64,000 nt of DNA, taken from contig NC_088797.1 in assembly GCF_011386835.1 (NCBI RefSeq), forward strand, positions 94,746,264-94,810,263, in the 5' to 3' direction. Positions 11,501-22,182 of the stretch are shown piece by piece (positions within the stretch are counted from its first letter, which is position 1; every line of letters begins with the position of its first letter). Source of the DNA: Chrysemys picta bellii. Taxonomy: Eukaryota; Chordata; Testudines; Emydidae. Made by a program: the position numbers and the translations under genes. The notes beneath the pieces were generated by a model. It was not told the origin of the DNA, ran no database searches, and saw only the letters and a program-made list of their open reading frames with translations.

Positions 11501-12990
11501 AAAAAGTGAGAAAACAACAACAACAAAATCAACAATCAAGAAAAACGGGGGAGAGGGGGGAGGGCAGAACTCTACAATCTGCAGGGCCTCCTTTACACTT
11601 TTTTCTTTATCTGTTTCCAGGAAATGGAGCGTCTTGTGTACCCAGGTATGAAATAACATTTTACTTTCTCTATAGAAATGGTGAGAAATATGGTTTAGAA
11701 ACCATATGCAAGAATATATGTTTTGTTCAGTTTAATGCCAGGTCAGTCTCTGTTTTGAAAAGCTGTCACTCCTCACTGATTTGTAGCTCTCCTTATTAAA
11801 TAAATGTCTGTTATGGAAGCAACCCTGCAGTCCTGATTAAGACAACTCTCATTGTTTTTAAATCAAAGAAAGTTTTGCCTCGGTAAGGGCTGCAGACTCT
11901 ATGTTACTTGATACATGTTAGCAGGAATTAGTTATTGAAAAACCCAAAATGTTTCTGCTTGGATAAGCACCTAACTGTTTTCCTGCTTGTTAAAAAATTG
12001 TGAGTATATGCAAATTTTTGAAGATTTTGTCCCACAGGACTCTCTAACTAGGAAACCCACTACTGTTTCAGTAGATCCGCTGGCAAGCTTGTTGCCGGAT
12101 CTCAGGTATTCATATATTCTAATCTCCTGGATGCTGCAGCTTCCAAAGCCAAAGGCATTCACCCTGTATTACAGATAATGTAGTATTGAAATGTAGTCGT
12201 ACGCAAAGCCCAGAAGATAGGCTTCTAGACCCTGAACTGTCAAGTGCATGAGTCAAGCAATGGAAGTATCATCACGGAGAGATTCAGTGCCCAGCTAAGA
12301 GGATGCCAGAGGTGCTTGCCTGCTTAACATGACATTCATACATTTGGTGATGGGAGGAAGGGAAGAAGAAAGGGTCCTATAGAAAGATCTGAGGGCTTAT
12401 TTGAAGTCACAGGACGGGGATATGGGTCCATACCTGAATGTTTGAATTTTCTAACATAAAGGAAAGTGTAGCATGTTGACCCATTCCTACTATGAATTTC
12501 CCTGTAAAAGACTCTCTTGCTCTCTCATTTGGCTTGAAACTTCATCTGTTTTGAATATTTAAAACATGCGAAAGATCAGTAAAATACTAGTGCCATGAGT
12601 TTGTGTTTTCAAATGTTATTTGTATTGTCAGATGTTGACCTGAGCACCTACATTCCTGCTATTGTGGAGGAGATGACACTAACACAAGTCAAGAATTTTG
12701 TTCGGAGACATGAAATCCCAGAACCTGCCATAGAGCAGACAGTCCAGGACTATTTAAATGATTCAACTGAGCAGAAAATCAAATTGTTCCATATCTGGTA
12801 TCAACATCATGGAATGAAGGGGGCTTATGGAAATTTGATCGTCAGTCTGAGAAAACTTAGTATGCGTACTGTTGCTGATAAAATTGAGAAAAAACTGAAT
12901 GTAGTCACTTCCAGCAGTCAAGAAAACGGAAGATCAAATATCAATACTGCTGAGCAAAGCAGTGCCCTTTCTGATGGGCATAATGTGTAG
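2429..12990 (+). CDS. FAS: FAS (CD95/TNFRSF6) death receptor, exons 2-9 (exon 1 outside window)
   Basis: Spliced CDS: 2429-2591, 3504-3638, 7279-7390, 9407-9465, 10009-10086, 10240-10313, 11621-11645, 12632-12990. All internal borders are AG/GT, phases join without a stop, and the total is 1005 nt (334 codons plus TAG). The product is a type I membrane receptor: TNFR cysteine-rich domains (exons 2-5), one hydrophobic transmembrane segment (exon 6, about residues 160-181 of this partial protein), a basic juxtamembrane stretch (exon 7), a tiny exon 8 and a death domain (exon 9). Family knowledge: FAS binds FASLG, and its death domain recruits FADD to start the caspase-8 apoptosis pathway. FAS is chosen over TNFRSF10 because of the exon sizes (human FAS exon 8 is also 25 bp), the 'CRCK...FC' and 'HCDPC' signatures in exon 4, and a death domain beginning DVDLS-Y with '[12 protein letters not shown]'. 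The signal-peptide exon is not in the window, so the start is missing. No frameshift or lost splice site is visible. Confidence 0.93.
2592..3503 (+). other. FAS: FAS intron 2
   Basis: Non-coding. A stretch at about 2685-2775 resembles a degenerate hAT-type repeat ('GTGGGCCAAATCTGGACTGCC'-like). Otherwise unremarkable AT-rich sequence. Confidence 0.7.
3504..3638 (+). CDS. FAS: FAS exon 3 (CRD1/CRD2)
   Basis: A long T-rich tract ending in ACAG precedes 3504, and the donor GTATGT starts at 3639. It enters in phase 1 and leaves in phase 1. The reading contains '[16 protein letters not shown]' and '[12 protein letters not shown]', the typical cysteine spacing of FAS CRD2. Confidence 0.93.
4323..4666 (-). 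mobile_element. CR1 LINE 3' end
   Basis: Begins 'AATCATAGAATCATAGG', the reverse complement of the CR1 3'-terminal ATTCTATG repeats. It continues with the characteristic 'GGAAGGGACCTTGAGAGGTC' and 'TCTAGACCATCCCTGACAGG' blocks. 5'-truncated, as usual for CR1. No RT coding part remains. Confidence 0.88.
5410..5653. mobile_element. hAT MITE with perfect 8-bp TSD
   Basis: Termini are CAGGGGTCGGCAACCTCTGG and its inverted counterpart ending GGTTGCCGACCCTG. Most of the 244-bp element folds back on itself. The target duplication GACTAGTG is exact at 5402-5409 and 5654-5661. The 8-bp TSD and CAGGG termini are hAT hallmarks. No coding capacity. Confidence 0.92.
7279..7390 (+). CDS. FAS: FAS exon 4 (CRD2/CRD3)
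   Basis: Acceptor TATTTTAG ends at 7278; donor GTAAGT starts at 7391. It encodes '[18 protein letters not shown]' followed by '[10 protein letters not shown]', which closely follows the FAS pattern of a CRCK/FC block followed by an HCDPC block. Confidence 0.94.
8092..8200 (+). repeat. Interspersed repeat ('GAGACAAGATGGGTGAGGTAAT' family)
   Basis: It shares a core of the form GAGACAAG-TGGG/TGAGGTAATAT with the reverse complement of 29,553-29,635, so two dispersed copies are present in the window. The block partly repeats inverted within itself ('CCCATCTTGTCT'). Family name unknown to me. Confidence 0.6.
8501..8789. mobile_element. Foldback MITE (Harbinger-like termini)
   Basis: The start, around 'GTAGGTCTACACTGCAATTA', and the end, 'TAATTGTACTGTAGGCATAC', are inverted repeats over about 45 bp with mismatches, extending through GACACC(C/T)...GCTGGCC. 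The 'GTCTACACTGCA' terminus is shared with other elements in this window. Non-coding. Confidence 0.75.
9407..9465 (+). CDS. FAS: FAS exon 5 (end of the ectodomain)
   Basis: Acceptor TTCTCTAG ends at 9406; donor GTGAGA starts at 9466. The frame reads '[19 protein letters not shown]', the C-terminal part of CRD3. An open frame spanning this stretch in a different register (9100-9543) is a shadow. The 59-bp size is close to the human exon (62 bp, from memory). Confidence 0.9.
9466..10008 (+). other. FAS: FAS intron 5
   Basis: Non-coding; no repeat recognised. Confidence 0.7.
10009..10086 (+). CDS. FAS: FAS exon 6 (transmembrane segment)
   Basis: Acceptor ATTATCAG ends at 10008; donor GTAAGT starts at 10087. 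It encodes WW followed by about 20 hydrophobic residues ([20 protein letters not shown]), ending in Cys. The basic exon 7 sequence follows, giving a standard type I stop-transfer arrangement. In mammals skipping this exon yields soluble FAS; no evidence about splicing control can be read here. The exon is 78 bp and skipping it would preserve frame. Confidence 0.93.
10240..10313 (+). CDS. FAS: FAS exon 7 (cytoplasmic juxtamembrane)
   Basis: Acceptor TTGTTTCAG ends at 10239; donor GTAAGT starts at 10314. The frame begins '[14 protein letters not shown]', a positively charged membrane-proximal stretch, and ends 'KPPSP' in phase 0. Confidence 0.9.
10314..11620 (+). other. FAS: FAS intron 7
   Basis: Non-coding; no repeat recognised. 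The short ORFs at 10,324-11,207 carry no family signature. Intron 6 (10,087-10,239) is only 153 bp. Confidence 0.7.
11621..11645 (+). CDS. FAS: FAS exon 8 (25-bp microexon)
   Basis: A polypyrimidine tract and CTGTTTCCAG precede 11621; donor GTATGA starts at 11646. It encodes EMERLVYP plus one base. The exact 25-bp size is shared with human FAS exon 8 and keeps the death-domain exon in frame. Confidence 0.87.
11646..12631 (+). other. FAS: FAS intron 8
   Basis: Non-coding. A stretch at 12,035-12,102 looks exon-like (AG before, GT after) but does not fit the phase; see the rejected list. Confidence 0.7.
12632..12990 (+). CDS. FAS: FAS exon 9 (death domain and C-terminus)
   Basis: The acceptor TATTGTCAG ends at 12631 and the frame runs to TAG at 12988-12990. 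The death domain covers about the first 95 codons: '[20 protein letters not shown]' followed by helices containing '[18 protein letters not shown]' and '[14 protein letters not shown]'. A Ser/Asn-rich tail ends in HNV. The domain is intact, so a signalling receptor is expected. Confidence 0.95.
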
Positions 12991-13038
12991 TCAGCAGAAA
13001 AATATTTCTAAACTGGTAAGTATTATTTTTATGTTGTA

Positions 13039-13044
13039 AATAAA
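13039..13044 (+). terminator. Candidate proximal poly(A) signal of FAS
   Basis: AATAAA lies 48 bp after the stop codon, followed by a T-rich stretch. It would give a very short 3' UTR, so the distal signal is also plausible. Confidence 0.5.
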
Positions 13045-13908
13045 GTTTTCAAAGACCGTTTCCTTCAGCATTTCTAACTGATTAAAGAAGAGGTGAGTGA
13101 ACAAGCACAGACAGCATGGCTAACTTCTGGAAATGCATCGATGTGCACTTCAAAGATTGAGATTTTCCTATTCTTTGTAAAGGACTGGGAACAGAGATTC
13201 TGGGAAGCAGTGACTAAAAAAGCAACAATATAGGAGTTCATGCAGAGGACTCACAATGCTTCTGTGTCACACACAAAAAAGTCAGCCAACATTTTGGATT
13301 GAAGCTTTAGCTAAGGATTTATGGTCCCAGACAATAGGTGATCTTTGTGTTTAGTTATGCTGAAATTATGGTTTATAGCTATTTTCCTTATGTAAAAGAA
13401 TGAAAACTCTGGTGTTATGTTTACAATATTTTCAGCAAACATACTTAGGGAAAAAAGGATTTCAGTTCTTATTTTAAATGTAAAGACTAACTTTAATGTA
13501 CTCTGTAAACATGTTAAAGATTTACTCATATGAGAAATCCCATTTGAAGTCAGTGGGGCTATTCACTTGTGTAAGTATTTGCAAGATGAATATACTTGTT
13601 TTTATAGATTACTTTGAATGGTACTTTCAGTTGTGAAAGCATATGCACATGTACATATTTCATGAAGGACCCCAAACTAACCTCAGATGTGTGGGTGCAG
13701 CTTATTGCCTTCTACAATAATCATGATGGTCCTTTCTGGTCTTAAAAGAAATCCATGAAATGAAATGGGATCTGTGCCTGTATATCTGAAGGACAGAACT
13801 GGGTCCTCAATTTTTAAAGGTCTGTAATACCAGCTGTGATCTCTCCAAGGCCCAAATGTTTGATACTTTAAATCTTTGCATTAGAAAAGCTAGTAAGACA
13901 CAAGCAGC

Positions 13909-13914
13909 AATAAA
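13909..13914 (+). terminator. Candidate distal poly(A) signal of FAS
   Basis: AATAAA about 0.9 kb after the stop codon, followed by a TTCTTTCCTTTAATTTG stretch that could act as the downstream U-rich element. Use would give a 3' UTR of about 0.95 kb. Confidence 0.45.
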
Positions 13915-16900
13915 AGAAGAGCTTGAAATAGTGTATGGTTCTTTCCTTTAATTTGTATAAATTGGCCTATAATAACCTCAGTTTCAAGATTTCAGATTCA
14001 TAGTATCAGTAAACCACAGGAATGAAAACTGAGAACTCCATTCATCTCAGGACCATATGAAGCCCAGAAAGCTGTGCACCAGACCAATCTATTCAGCATG
14101 ACTAGGCTGCCACATAGTTTATCAACCTCCAAAAGAATCTAGAGAACTGCAGGGCTACTCTGTGGAAAGAAAGGTTAATCTGTAAGCCTGTTAGTGTCCT
14201 ACTTCCTATGAACCAAAATTTCTTGTGCTGGACCTATTTCCTTTTCTCCCTCTCTCTCCTGGGTCCCTTATATAGCTCCACGAGAAAGTGAGGTGAAAAT
14301 ATTTGCTACACTGTATCACATCATTTGTCCATCATGTTAATTTTCTTGCATCCCTGTGCAGCTGGCTGAAAAGAAAAGTAGTTACCTGGGCTGATTGTGG
14401 AGGGAAGTCTCCCATCTCTCATGACTCCTGTGGAGGGCTCCGCCTCATCACTGAAGTCTGGGGACTGTCTTTCCCCCTCCACTCACTGATTCCATGCAGC
14501 TCATTGGTAGTCTCATTAGAATTTTTAGGTTGGTGAACGCTGCTCTTCTTCCTGACTGAGATTTTCCGGTCACATGATGCCTTTACTATTTTTTCTTTGA
14601 CTCACTGCCTCTCAGTGTAACTCCATTAGTCACACTCGGTGCACCGCCTAACACTGCTTCCATGAGCCACATTGCTACTAACAGCTCTTTGGCTACTCAA
14701 AGAGTATGGGCCTGTTTCTCCCCCGTCTGCACCTCGTGCCTTTGCACTCATGAAGTCATTTACAGCTATGGTAAGTGGTTGTAAACAGAAAAGTAGCACT
14801 TTGCCCAAGTTAAATGACTACAAGGGTGCAAGGCAAAGGAGCATCAGGTGCTGTGAATCAACTACAGGGCAGGCTTGAGCAGCTGTGTAATGCTAAGACC
14901 AGTATTAGGTGTCTGCTACTAATGATCACGCTACCAGTGAAATACAGTAAATCTTCCAGGATTGCATGACCTGGGAGGGCTGTGAAGGAAAGATTGACCT
15001 GAATGGATCCCAGTGCTAAAGCCAGGTTTGTGTGAAACAGATAAATTTGAATTTAAAATGAGAGACAATCCTCTCAATAAGGTTCATTTGAGAAAGTTCA
15101 GCCATTCATGGTTCTGTCCATGGAGTTTTTATGGCTATAGAGCCTGCACCTAGTTTAGGATCCACAACTACACCTCAATTCCTACATAGAACACGCATGC
15201 TGCACTTTTGGAAACATCACTTGACATGCGTGGAGCAAGACTTCACATCTAGTACATGCTTATACATTCAAAATGACCAACCCATATGTATTAATGCCAA
15301 TCAGCATGCTGATGTCAGAGACAGAGTGCCAAAACGCTCACAATCTTCCTCAAGTAGCCCTTTACTAATTGCAATGATAGCTCGGAGACAGGTGATCTAA
15401 CTTCTGTGTTCTGTATGTTGCACATGATCGGAAGAGTTGCTGGAGCTGAACGGCACTGCCTGGCACGCTGATACTATATGAATAATTAGTAATAAGTAAC
15501 AAGATTGTTTGCCTTTGTCTGTGTACAGATCTCACACCCCCGGGGGCCGATTACGTCCCCCACTGCAGCCCTTTTATGCTGCTCCACTGCCATAAAGGGG
15601 ATGGAATGACCTCCTGGGAATTCCCCAATGCAGGGGTAGAATATGGCTAGTATGGACTGTGCTACGCTACATTCCTATGTAGTCCCCGTGTAGGTGGAGG
15701 AGAAGAAGGAGGGAGAGAGTGTGGCCAAACATTCTGTAGTCTGCCATGCCAACCCCTAGAGCAAGCCAGAATTAGAGAAGTACAAGAAGTAGCTTAAAGG
15801 CACATCTACATCTCCTCCTTGTGGGCTCTCATTCTGGCTTCGCTTATGAGGAGGTGCAGCACAGGCTCTGGCCTCTTTTTATTGACCAGTGCAAGTTATG
15901 AGTGCCCATTTCTTAAGGCCTGAGTGGGTCACACAGCTTGTCCAGTTTGGAACAGAGGGACCTTAAAATGAACTTCTTACATTTGTAGTAGTGAACTCTA
16001 GTGTGAAATTGGGTCTAGATACATTGGAATTTCCCAAAAAAGCACTGTCAGAGGGACTGTTCAAAACAAAAAGCCCCCAAGGAGTGAGTCATATTTTCCC
16101 TCTGAGAAGTCTGCAGATCTGAACCCAGAATACTGTTAAGCCTGGTAGTCATTACTCTTTCATTTTTTTAAACTGCAACACGATGCTGCCACAGATAGAG
16201 TGACTATACTAGCAGAGTGGTGGTGGGGTTTGTAACAATTCTAGTTACACCTTAAGACACTTTTCACCCCAAAGGATAATAGCTATATCATGCATGGAAA
16301 CAGACATTCAAAATGCCTCTCTTCTGAGCATTGGGTAGGCCTCAGAGCAGACTGGGAAGAGTTAAAGGAGAGCAACAGAAAGGATAGAATGTTTGGAAAA
16401 TGAAACCTACTATGTATGGAAAGCTTAGAGAACCGAATGTGTTCAAGCTAAAGGAAAGCAGATAGGAAGGAGAAACTGAAACTGTACATGCATAAAGTGA
16501 CTCAACATGTGCAGACAAATTATGAAAGGAAACTGTTGTGAGGAGACAAACTCTGCAAAACCTTATTTAAAAAAAATCAGGGTTGAATCTTGTTCAAACA
16601 CTTTCCTGGAGAAATCAGTATTTTCAAAATCCTCCCCCACTGCTGGAGCCTTTCACTGTGGCAATGCAAGACTCTGGCAGGGGGTGGGCAGTGGAGGAAG
16701 GTTCAGCCTTTCCCCCACTGTCCACACCCTGCCAGAATCTTTCCCTACTCCAGTGGTGAGGAGGCAGCAGGACACTACACTGCTAAAAACAGCAGTGGAG
16801 ACAGGAAGGCAATGTGTGGGGAGTAGAGAGGCGTGTAGGGTATGTACTCGGGTACATAGCCACACCCTGCAGGCATGTCTGTACTTGCCTACGCCTTGCT

Positions 16901-16961
16901 CACAGTCTATGCTGCTAGTTACCTCCATGCTAGGGGAGGTCTACGTGTATGTACACTGCAT
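13915..16961. other. Intergenic, no gene seen
   Basis: Downstream of the FAS 3' UTR. I see only short ORFs without signatures and AT-rich sequence. A moderately GC-rich patch at 15,535-15,780 could not be assigned. Confidence 0.6.
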
Positions 16962-17309
16962 CAGGGGTTCTCAACCTTTTTCTTTCTGAGGCAGCCCCAA
17001 CATGCTATAAAAGCTCCACGGCCCACCTGTTCCACAACAACTCCTTTTTTGCATATCCAGTAGATTAAAAGCCAGGGCTGGCATTAGGGGGTAGCAAGCA
17101 AGGCAATTGCCTGGGGCCCTATGCCACAGGGGACCTGCAAAGCTAAGTTGTTTGAGCTTCAGCTTCAGCCCAAGGCTGTGGAGCTCGGGCTTCAGCTTCA
17201 GCCCCAGTGAGTTGAACACCTGCCCTACTCTCTGGTTTATTTTGATGTTTCCTCTGAAACCCGCTCACGGCCCCCTAGTGGGCCCGAGACCGCTGGATGA
17301 GAACCACTG
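16962..17309. mobile_element. hAT non-autonomous element
   Basis: Starts CAGGGGTTCTCAACC and ends GAGAACCACTG, inverted hAT-type termini. Flanking 8-bp duplications are CACTGCAT (16,954-16,961) and CACTACAT (17,310-17,317), one mismatch. A segment at about 17,066-17,205 with 'GCCAGGGCTGGC' and repeated GCTTCAGCTTCAG looks like internal expansion or a nested piece. Confidence 0.85.
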
Positions 17310-17317
17310 CACTACAT

Positions 17318-17946
17318 GCCGCTGAAAGAAGCGTGTAGTGGAGATGTACCCTACAGCACCACAGTGGTGCGCAGTATTCTGAAGGGAGACAGACATGGTA
17401 AAAAGGATCAGTTTTCACTATCCAATTAATTATTTTTTATGTCTCAATCAAGTTTCTTTTACACTTGTTTTTCTTCCAGTTTTTGTAGTTGTTCCTACCA
17501 CTCTGCAAACTATTTTGATTTCCAAATCAAGCTGAGTTAAAATACCATAAGAAAAAAGGCAATTTTCTGGGTGTTTTTTTTTTTTGTTCAATGGAAACAA
17601 AATACCATCTTTTCCCACAGACAACTAGATTTGTCTCCTTAAATGTTTTATTCTTAAATTTAATTGCCCACCAGATGGCAATGTGTACCAAGATTTTCCA
17701 TACCACTGATACTAGATTTCCCGCTGATCCTCTGACACTACAATTACAAGACTTCAGACTGTTCTCCTCTTTTCACCCCTGACATGGGAAATTCCACAAG
17801 CACACAATGCTGGTATTAGGGTAGAACTTTTCCTCTTCCTGCAAGTTTTTCTGTAGAGGAAAGGATTTGTCCCCGTCAGGAAGTTTTCCTGATATTCCGC
17901 TTAAGTTTTCTTTTTAATTTCATTCCATTCCAGTTTGAGACTCTCA
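17318..17946. other. Intergenic, no gene seen
   Basis: AT-rich; a T-run at 17,573-17,585. No feature recognised. Confidence 0.5.
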
Positions 17947-18213
17947 GGTCTTGTCTTCACTACTGCGCTATATTGGCGCAGCTGCATTGATGCAGCTGCC
18001 CCGATCTAGCACATCTGGTGAAGACGCACTATGTCAACCGGAGAGCGCTCTCCCATCAACATAATTACTCCACCTCAACAAGAGGCCACCGACATGGCAC
18101 AGTGTGGACATCATTTTAAGTTGATATAACTTACGTAGCTCAGGGGGGTGACTTTTTCACACTCCTGAGTGACATAAGTTATATCGACTTAAGCGGTAGT
18201 GTAGACAAACCCT
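17947..18213. mobile_element. Foldback MITE (Harbinger-like)
   Basis: The left end GGTCTTGTCTTCACTACTGCG pairs with the right end around GCGGTAGTGTAGACAAACCC. Subterminal blocks GTTGATATAACTTA and TAAGTTATATCGAC are also inverted. Flanks are TCA and TTA, compatible with a decayed 3-bp TWA duplication of PIF/Harbinger elements. About 267 bp, non-coding. Confidence 0.75.
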
Positions 18214-19646
18214 TAGTCTGCCAACTGTCCTTCAGGGAGTGAATTAGAATTTGATATTTTGGTATTCTTCAATGAGTAGAAGATTCGGCTCAACAAGTGG
18301 AATTTTAAGTTCCCAGGACTATGCTTCTAATCAGACCTCCTTGCACACACTAAATAATTCCTCTCCCTCTTCTTTGTACCTGTAGACAGCCACACATCCC
18401 TCCCTGAGTCATCACCAAGTTGAGCTAAACCCACTAAATTCTTAATATCTACTCATGAATCAGTTGCTGTAGGTCCCTCATTTTTATTGAGCTTCTTTGA
18501 GCTCCAAATTGTCTGCCTCCATTTAATATAATGCATATGCCTATCATTGTTAATTGACTAATTAATACTCAGTAAACTTCCAAAGGGTGATGTATTATTC
18601 CATTTTGTAGATGGGGAAACTAAAGCAGATATGAACTGACTTACCTGAAGCCACCTAGCTGCCAAGCATTCCCCTGGCATAATAGACTCTTTCATGAGCA
18701 CATAGCCAGCTCTACACCAACCCCTCTCAGCCCTCACCTCAGAGCAGTGGGTACTGCTTGTATGCGTGCATTACAATAGAGTCCTGATACACATTCACAT
18801 AAGCAATAAAAACATCGGTGCTTACATTTAAAAAAATAGTTTGGACTCTCTCCAGCAGAAAGGAGGAATGCAGTATTTTCCTCTCTAAAAAAAAAATTTT
18901 AAAAAATCTAGCAAAGAGCAGAGCTTAATGATGTCTGAATAACACCACTTGGATTACGTCCAGGGAAGACCTGTAGGCAATCCAGAATTTTGGCCTTCCT
19001 AAATAAGTACATCTTTCTAGGGTTGAATTATCCAACAGTGTGTGCTTAAAATGATCCAAATTTATCTGGAAAGGATGGAGGTTTTGTTACTGTTACAATT
19101 TTTACTACACACAAGTAGTTAGGTGCCAGAGGTTATCATCAAATTGAAACAATGATCAAATTTACTGGGGACTGAATGAAGTGGAAGGCCGAGTAAATGT
19201 GTTTAGTTAATAAATAATCACTTATTTTCTTGGAAATGTGACAGCTCCAACTGACTTGGCGGGTGAATAAATACATCAATTTCCACAACATCCCTGTATT
19301 AACAGCTAAGTCTTGGTTTTGCTTACATGTTATCTCAGCAAACTACAGAACTTTAAACATTGTTAAACATATTACTTCTGTTACAGTTGTAGAAATATTT
19401 GTAATAATAACCACAGTGCGGGTTGCTTGTTGGCAACAGTTCTTTTTTTTGTAAACAAAAGAATGAATCATTTCACTGGTGCATCCACTAGAAAATTAAA
19501 ACAAATCAAGAGTATTTGAGGATATTTGGTACTTGACAGAAAAAGTCAAATTTTACAATTTAATCAGTGTACCTGGCTCCTGTCATGTTCTCCATTCATG
19601 TAGCCTCAGCAAGCAGCTGGTTAACAGCCAGTTTCATGCACAAATT
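18214..19646. other. Intergenic, no gene seen
   Basis: Weak resemblance to a reversed MIR fragment at about 18,590-18,680 (GATGGGGAAACTAAAGCA). Otherwise nothing recognised. Confidence 0.5.
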
Positions 19647-22182
19647 AGGCTTTGTCTACACTACAAAGTTTTGTTGGCAAAAGTTATGCTGCTTTAATTA
19701 AAGTGCGTTAAATAAAACTGCTGTTGCGTGTCCACACTAGCTCCTTGTGTCGGCAGAATGCATCCACACTAACAGTCCTTGCATCGACACAGAGAGCAGT
19801 GCACTGTGGGTAGCTACCCCACTGTGCAACTGGCTGTAGGGTGATTTGGGAAGGGTTTGCAATGCCTCATGGGCAGGTACGGCATCACATGATGCAGGTT
19901 TCTCAATTCCATCGTTCCAGGGGCATCCGAGTAGGTTGTCAGCCACTTTTCAACTGAGGTGGGGTGGGGGAGAGGAGAGCAGTGTGTCGGGGGTTGAGGA
20001 GACAGCAGGCTGACCAACCTATCCTGAACCAGGGGGAGGGAAATATCCTCTCCCCCCGCCACGTCAGCTCTCAGCTCTGCTCCGCACAGCAGTCTCTCCC
20101 GAAGCAGCCTGCTCTGCCTGCCTGGTTCTGTGATTCCCTTGAGTTCTCCCCCTCCACAGCCTGTCTCAGTTACTGGGAGCAGTATCCTGAGCAGCTCTGT
20201 GAGCAATCCCTGCTGAGAAATGTCAAAGCAGCACAGCAGTCCCTCTCCTCCCACCCTGCCCCCCTTCCCGCTCCCTGTGACAGCAGGCTGCCTGCGGCTG
20301 TTCCTAGTTCAGGGCAGAACAGGACCATTCCATGTTAATGGTTAGTTCCTGGAGCAGAGCAACACGCTCAGCTGTCAGATACTTCCCGAAGCTTTGAAAG
20401 GGGAGGGGCACACGCTGCAGGGCAGCAGAGATTAAAACAGTGAGCAGAGATGTCATGGCAGGCATTGTGGGATACTGGTCCTGTTGGGATCCAGGAAGTG
20501 GGATGGGTGGAAGCCAAAGGACCTCCCCCCAGCCTAAGGGAAGGATCCACAAGTCCGGGCTTCCAAATGATTGTGGGGGACAACTAAAGATATAACAGGA
20601 ACTAGGGTTACCATATTTCCACAAACAAAAAAGAGGACACTGGGGGGGGGGGGGAAGCCCCGCCCTAGCCCCGCCCCATCCACTCCCTCCCACTTCCCAC
20701 CCCCTGACTGCTCCCCTCAGAACCCCAACCCCCCCTGCTTCTTGTCCCCTGACTGTCCCCTGCTGAGAACCCCCTACCCTAACTGCCCCCCCCAGGACCC
20801 TACCTGTCCCCTGACTGCCCTGACCCTTATCCACTCGCATGGGTGGCAGGGTTGTAGAAATTTTGGTGGTGCCCAGAACCCCCCACCCCACCTGCCTAAG
20901 GGAGGGAGGTTGGGTGGGGGGAGGAGGTCTGGGGTGCGGGTCCTGGGCTGGGGATTAGGGTGCAGGAGGGGTGCAGGTTCTGGGATAGAGTTTGGGTGCT
21001 GGGTGCAGGCTCCGGGCTGGGGCAGGGGGTGGGTGTGCAGGAGGGGGTGAGGGGTGCAGGCTCTGGGATGGAGTTTGGGGGTGAGAGGCGGTGCAAAGGG
21101 AGGGGGTGCAGGCTTTAGGAGGAAGTTTGAGGGCAGGAGGGGGTGTGTGGGAAGGGGGGAGGGGGATTGGGAGGGAGTTTGGGGCTGGAGGGGATGCAGG
21201 GGTGAGGGCTGTGGGTCTGGGGATGAGGGGTTCATGATGCAGGAGGGGGCTCAGGGATGGAGCAGAGGATTAGGGTGTGTGGGGATGAAGGCTGGGGGGT
21301 TTGGGGTGTTGGAGAGGCTCAGGGCTAGGGTGGAAGGACAGGGTAAGGGCAGCCTGTCTTCCCATTAGTGGATGGGGGCACTAGGACCCGGGGGCAGCAG
21401 ACAGCAGTTGTCTGCGTGTACTGCCAGAGCCAGCACAGCAGACAACGGAGAGGCAGACAGGAATGGGGGACCCACCGAGGGGGGGATGCACGGAGGGGGG
21501 GTGGCAGGTGGAGGCTGGGGACCCATCCAACACTCCCCCACTCCCTGACTGCCCCCCCCCCCCACTCCTCTTACCATTCTGGCTCCACGTGGGTCGGTTT
21601 GTGTGTTACACAGGACTACAGAGAGAGGGAGGGGGGAGCAGGGGAGGGCTCTGGCTGCTGGAGGCCAATGGGAGTGGGTCAATCGGCCTAGCCACCCAAT
21701 CAGCAGCCACACTCTGCATGGAAGGGAGGGAGGGAGGCGAGGGAGAAAAAAACCCTGGACATTTTAACCTTGTTACCAATTCCTCCCGGACGGCTATTTA
21801 GAGACGCAAAAGCCGGACATGTCCGGGGAAATACGGACGGATGGTAACCCTAACAGGAACGGGAGTGAGATCACAGGGCTAAACAAAGGGAATCTGACAG
21901 GGACACCGAGCATAAAACCCCGGACAGCGCCCACTGCTCCTCGAAGGTGTCAAGGGAGCCACGCCAATTATGTCGACAAAACAAACAGCAGTGTCTACAC
22001 TGACACTTTGTCACTTCACTTTGCTGCAAAAAGCTGTATGCCTCTTGCTGAGGTGGTTTTGTTTTGCCGGCAAAACAGCAATGTTTTGCCACCAAAAGTA
22101 GCTTTGTGGTGTGGACACCTCCCCTGTTTTGTTGGCAAAAAGCAGCTTTTACCGACAAAACTTTGTAGTGTAGACAAGGCCT
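19647..22182. mobile_element. Non-autonomous Harbinger-like element, split by a nested hAT
   Basis: The left terminus AGGCTTTGTCTACACTACAA is matched by the inverted right terminus ending TTGTAGTGTAGACAAGGCCT, the homology continuing through AGTTTTGT-GGCAAAA. Removing the nested element (20,603-21,852 plus one TSD copy) leaves about 1.28 kb. Subterminal motifs ('GCACTGTGGGTAGCT', 'GCAATGCCTCATGGG') are shared with the left flank of the autonomous Harbinger at 62.3 kb, suggesting that family mobilised it. No transposase ORF. Confidence 0.75.
20603..21852. mobile_element. hAT element with perfect 8-bp TSD, GC-rich body
   Basis: Termini TAGGGTTACCATA and GATGGTAACCCTA are inverted. The target duplication ACAGGAAC is exact at 20,595-20,602 and 21,853-21,860. 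Subterminal 'CGGACATGTCCGGGG' is shared with the related copy at 47,686-48,746. The body is a G-rich degenerate tandem array (units like GGGTGCAGGCTC), which produces spurious long ORFs on both strands. Confidence 0.9.

Noticed and set aside
12035..12102. Exon-like stretch in FAS intron 8 (AG before, GT after, open in one frame)
   Set aside because: In the phase dictated by exon 8 it meets a TAG after four codons, and exon 8 joins exon 9 perfectly without it. Human FAS has no such exon.
20304..21801. Pro-, Gly- or Ser-rich ORFs of 100-195 codons
   Set aside because: Low-complexity G-rich body and flanks of the nested hAT/Harbinger-like elements; all frames on both strands are similarly open.
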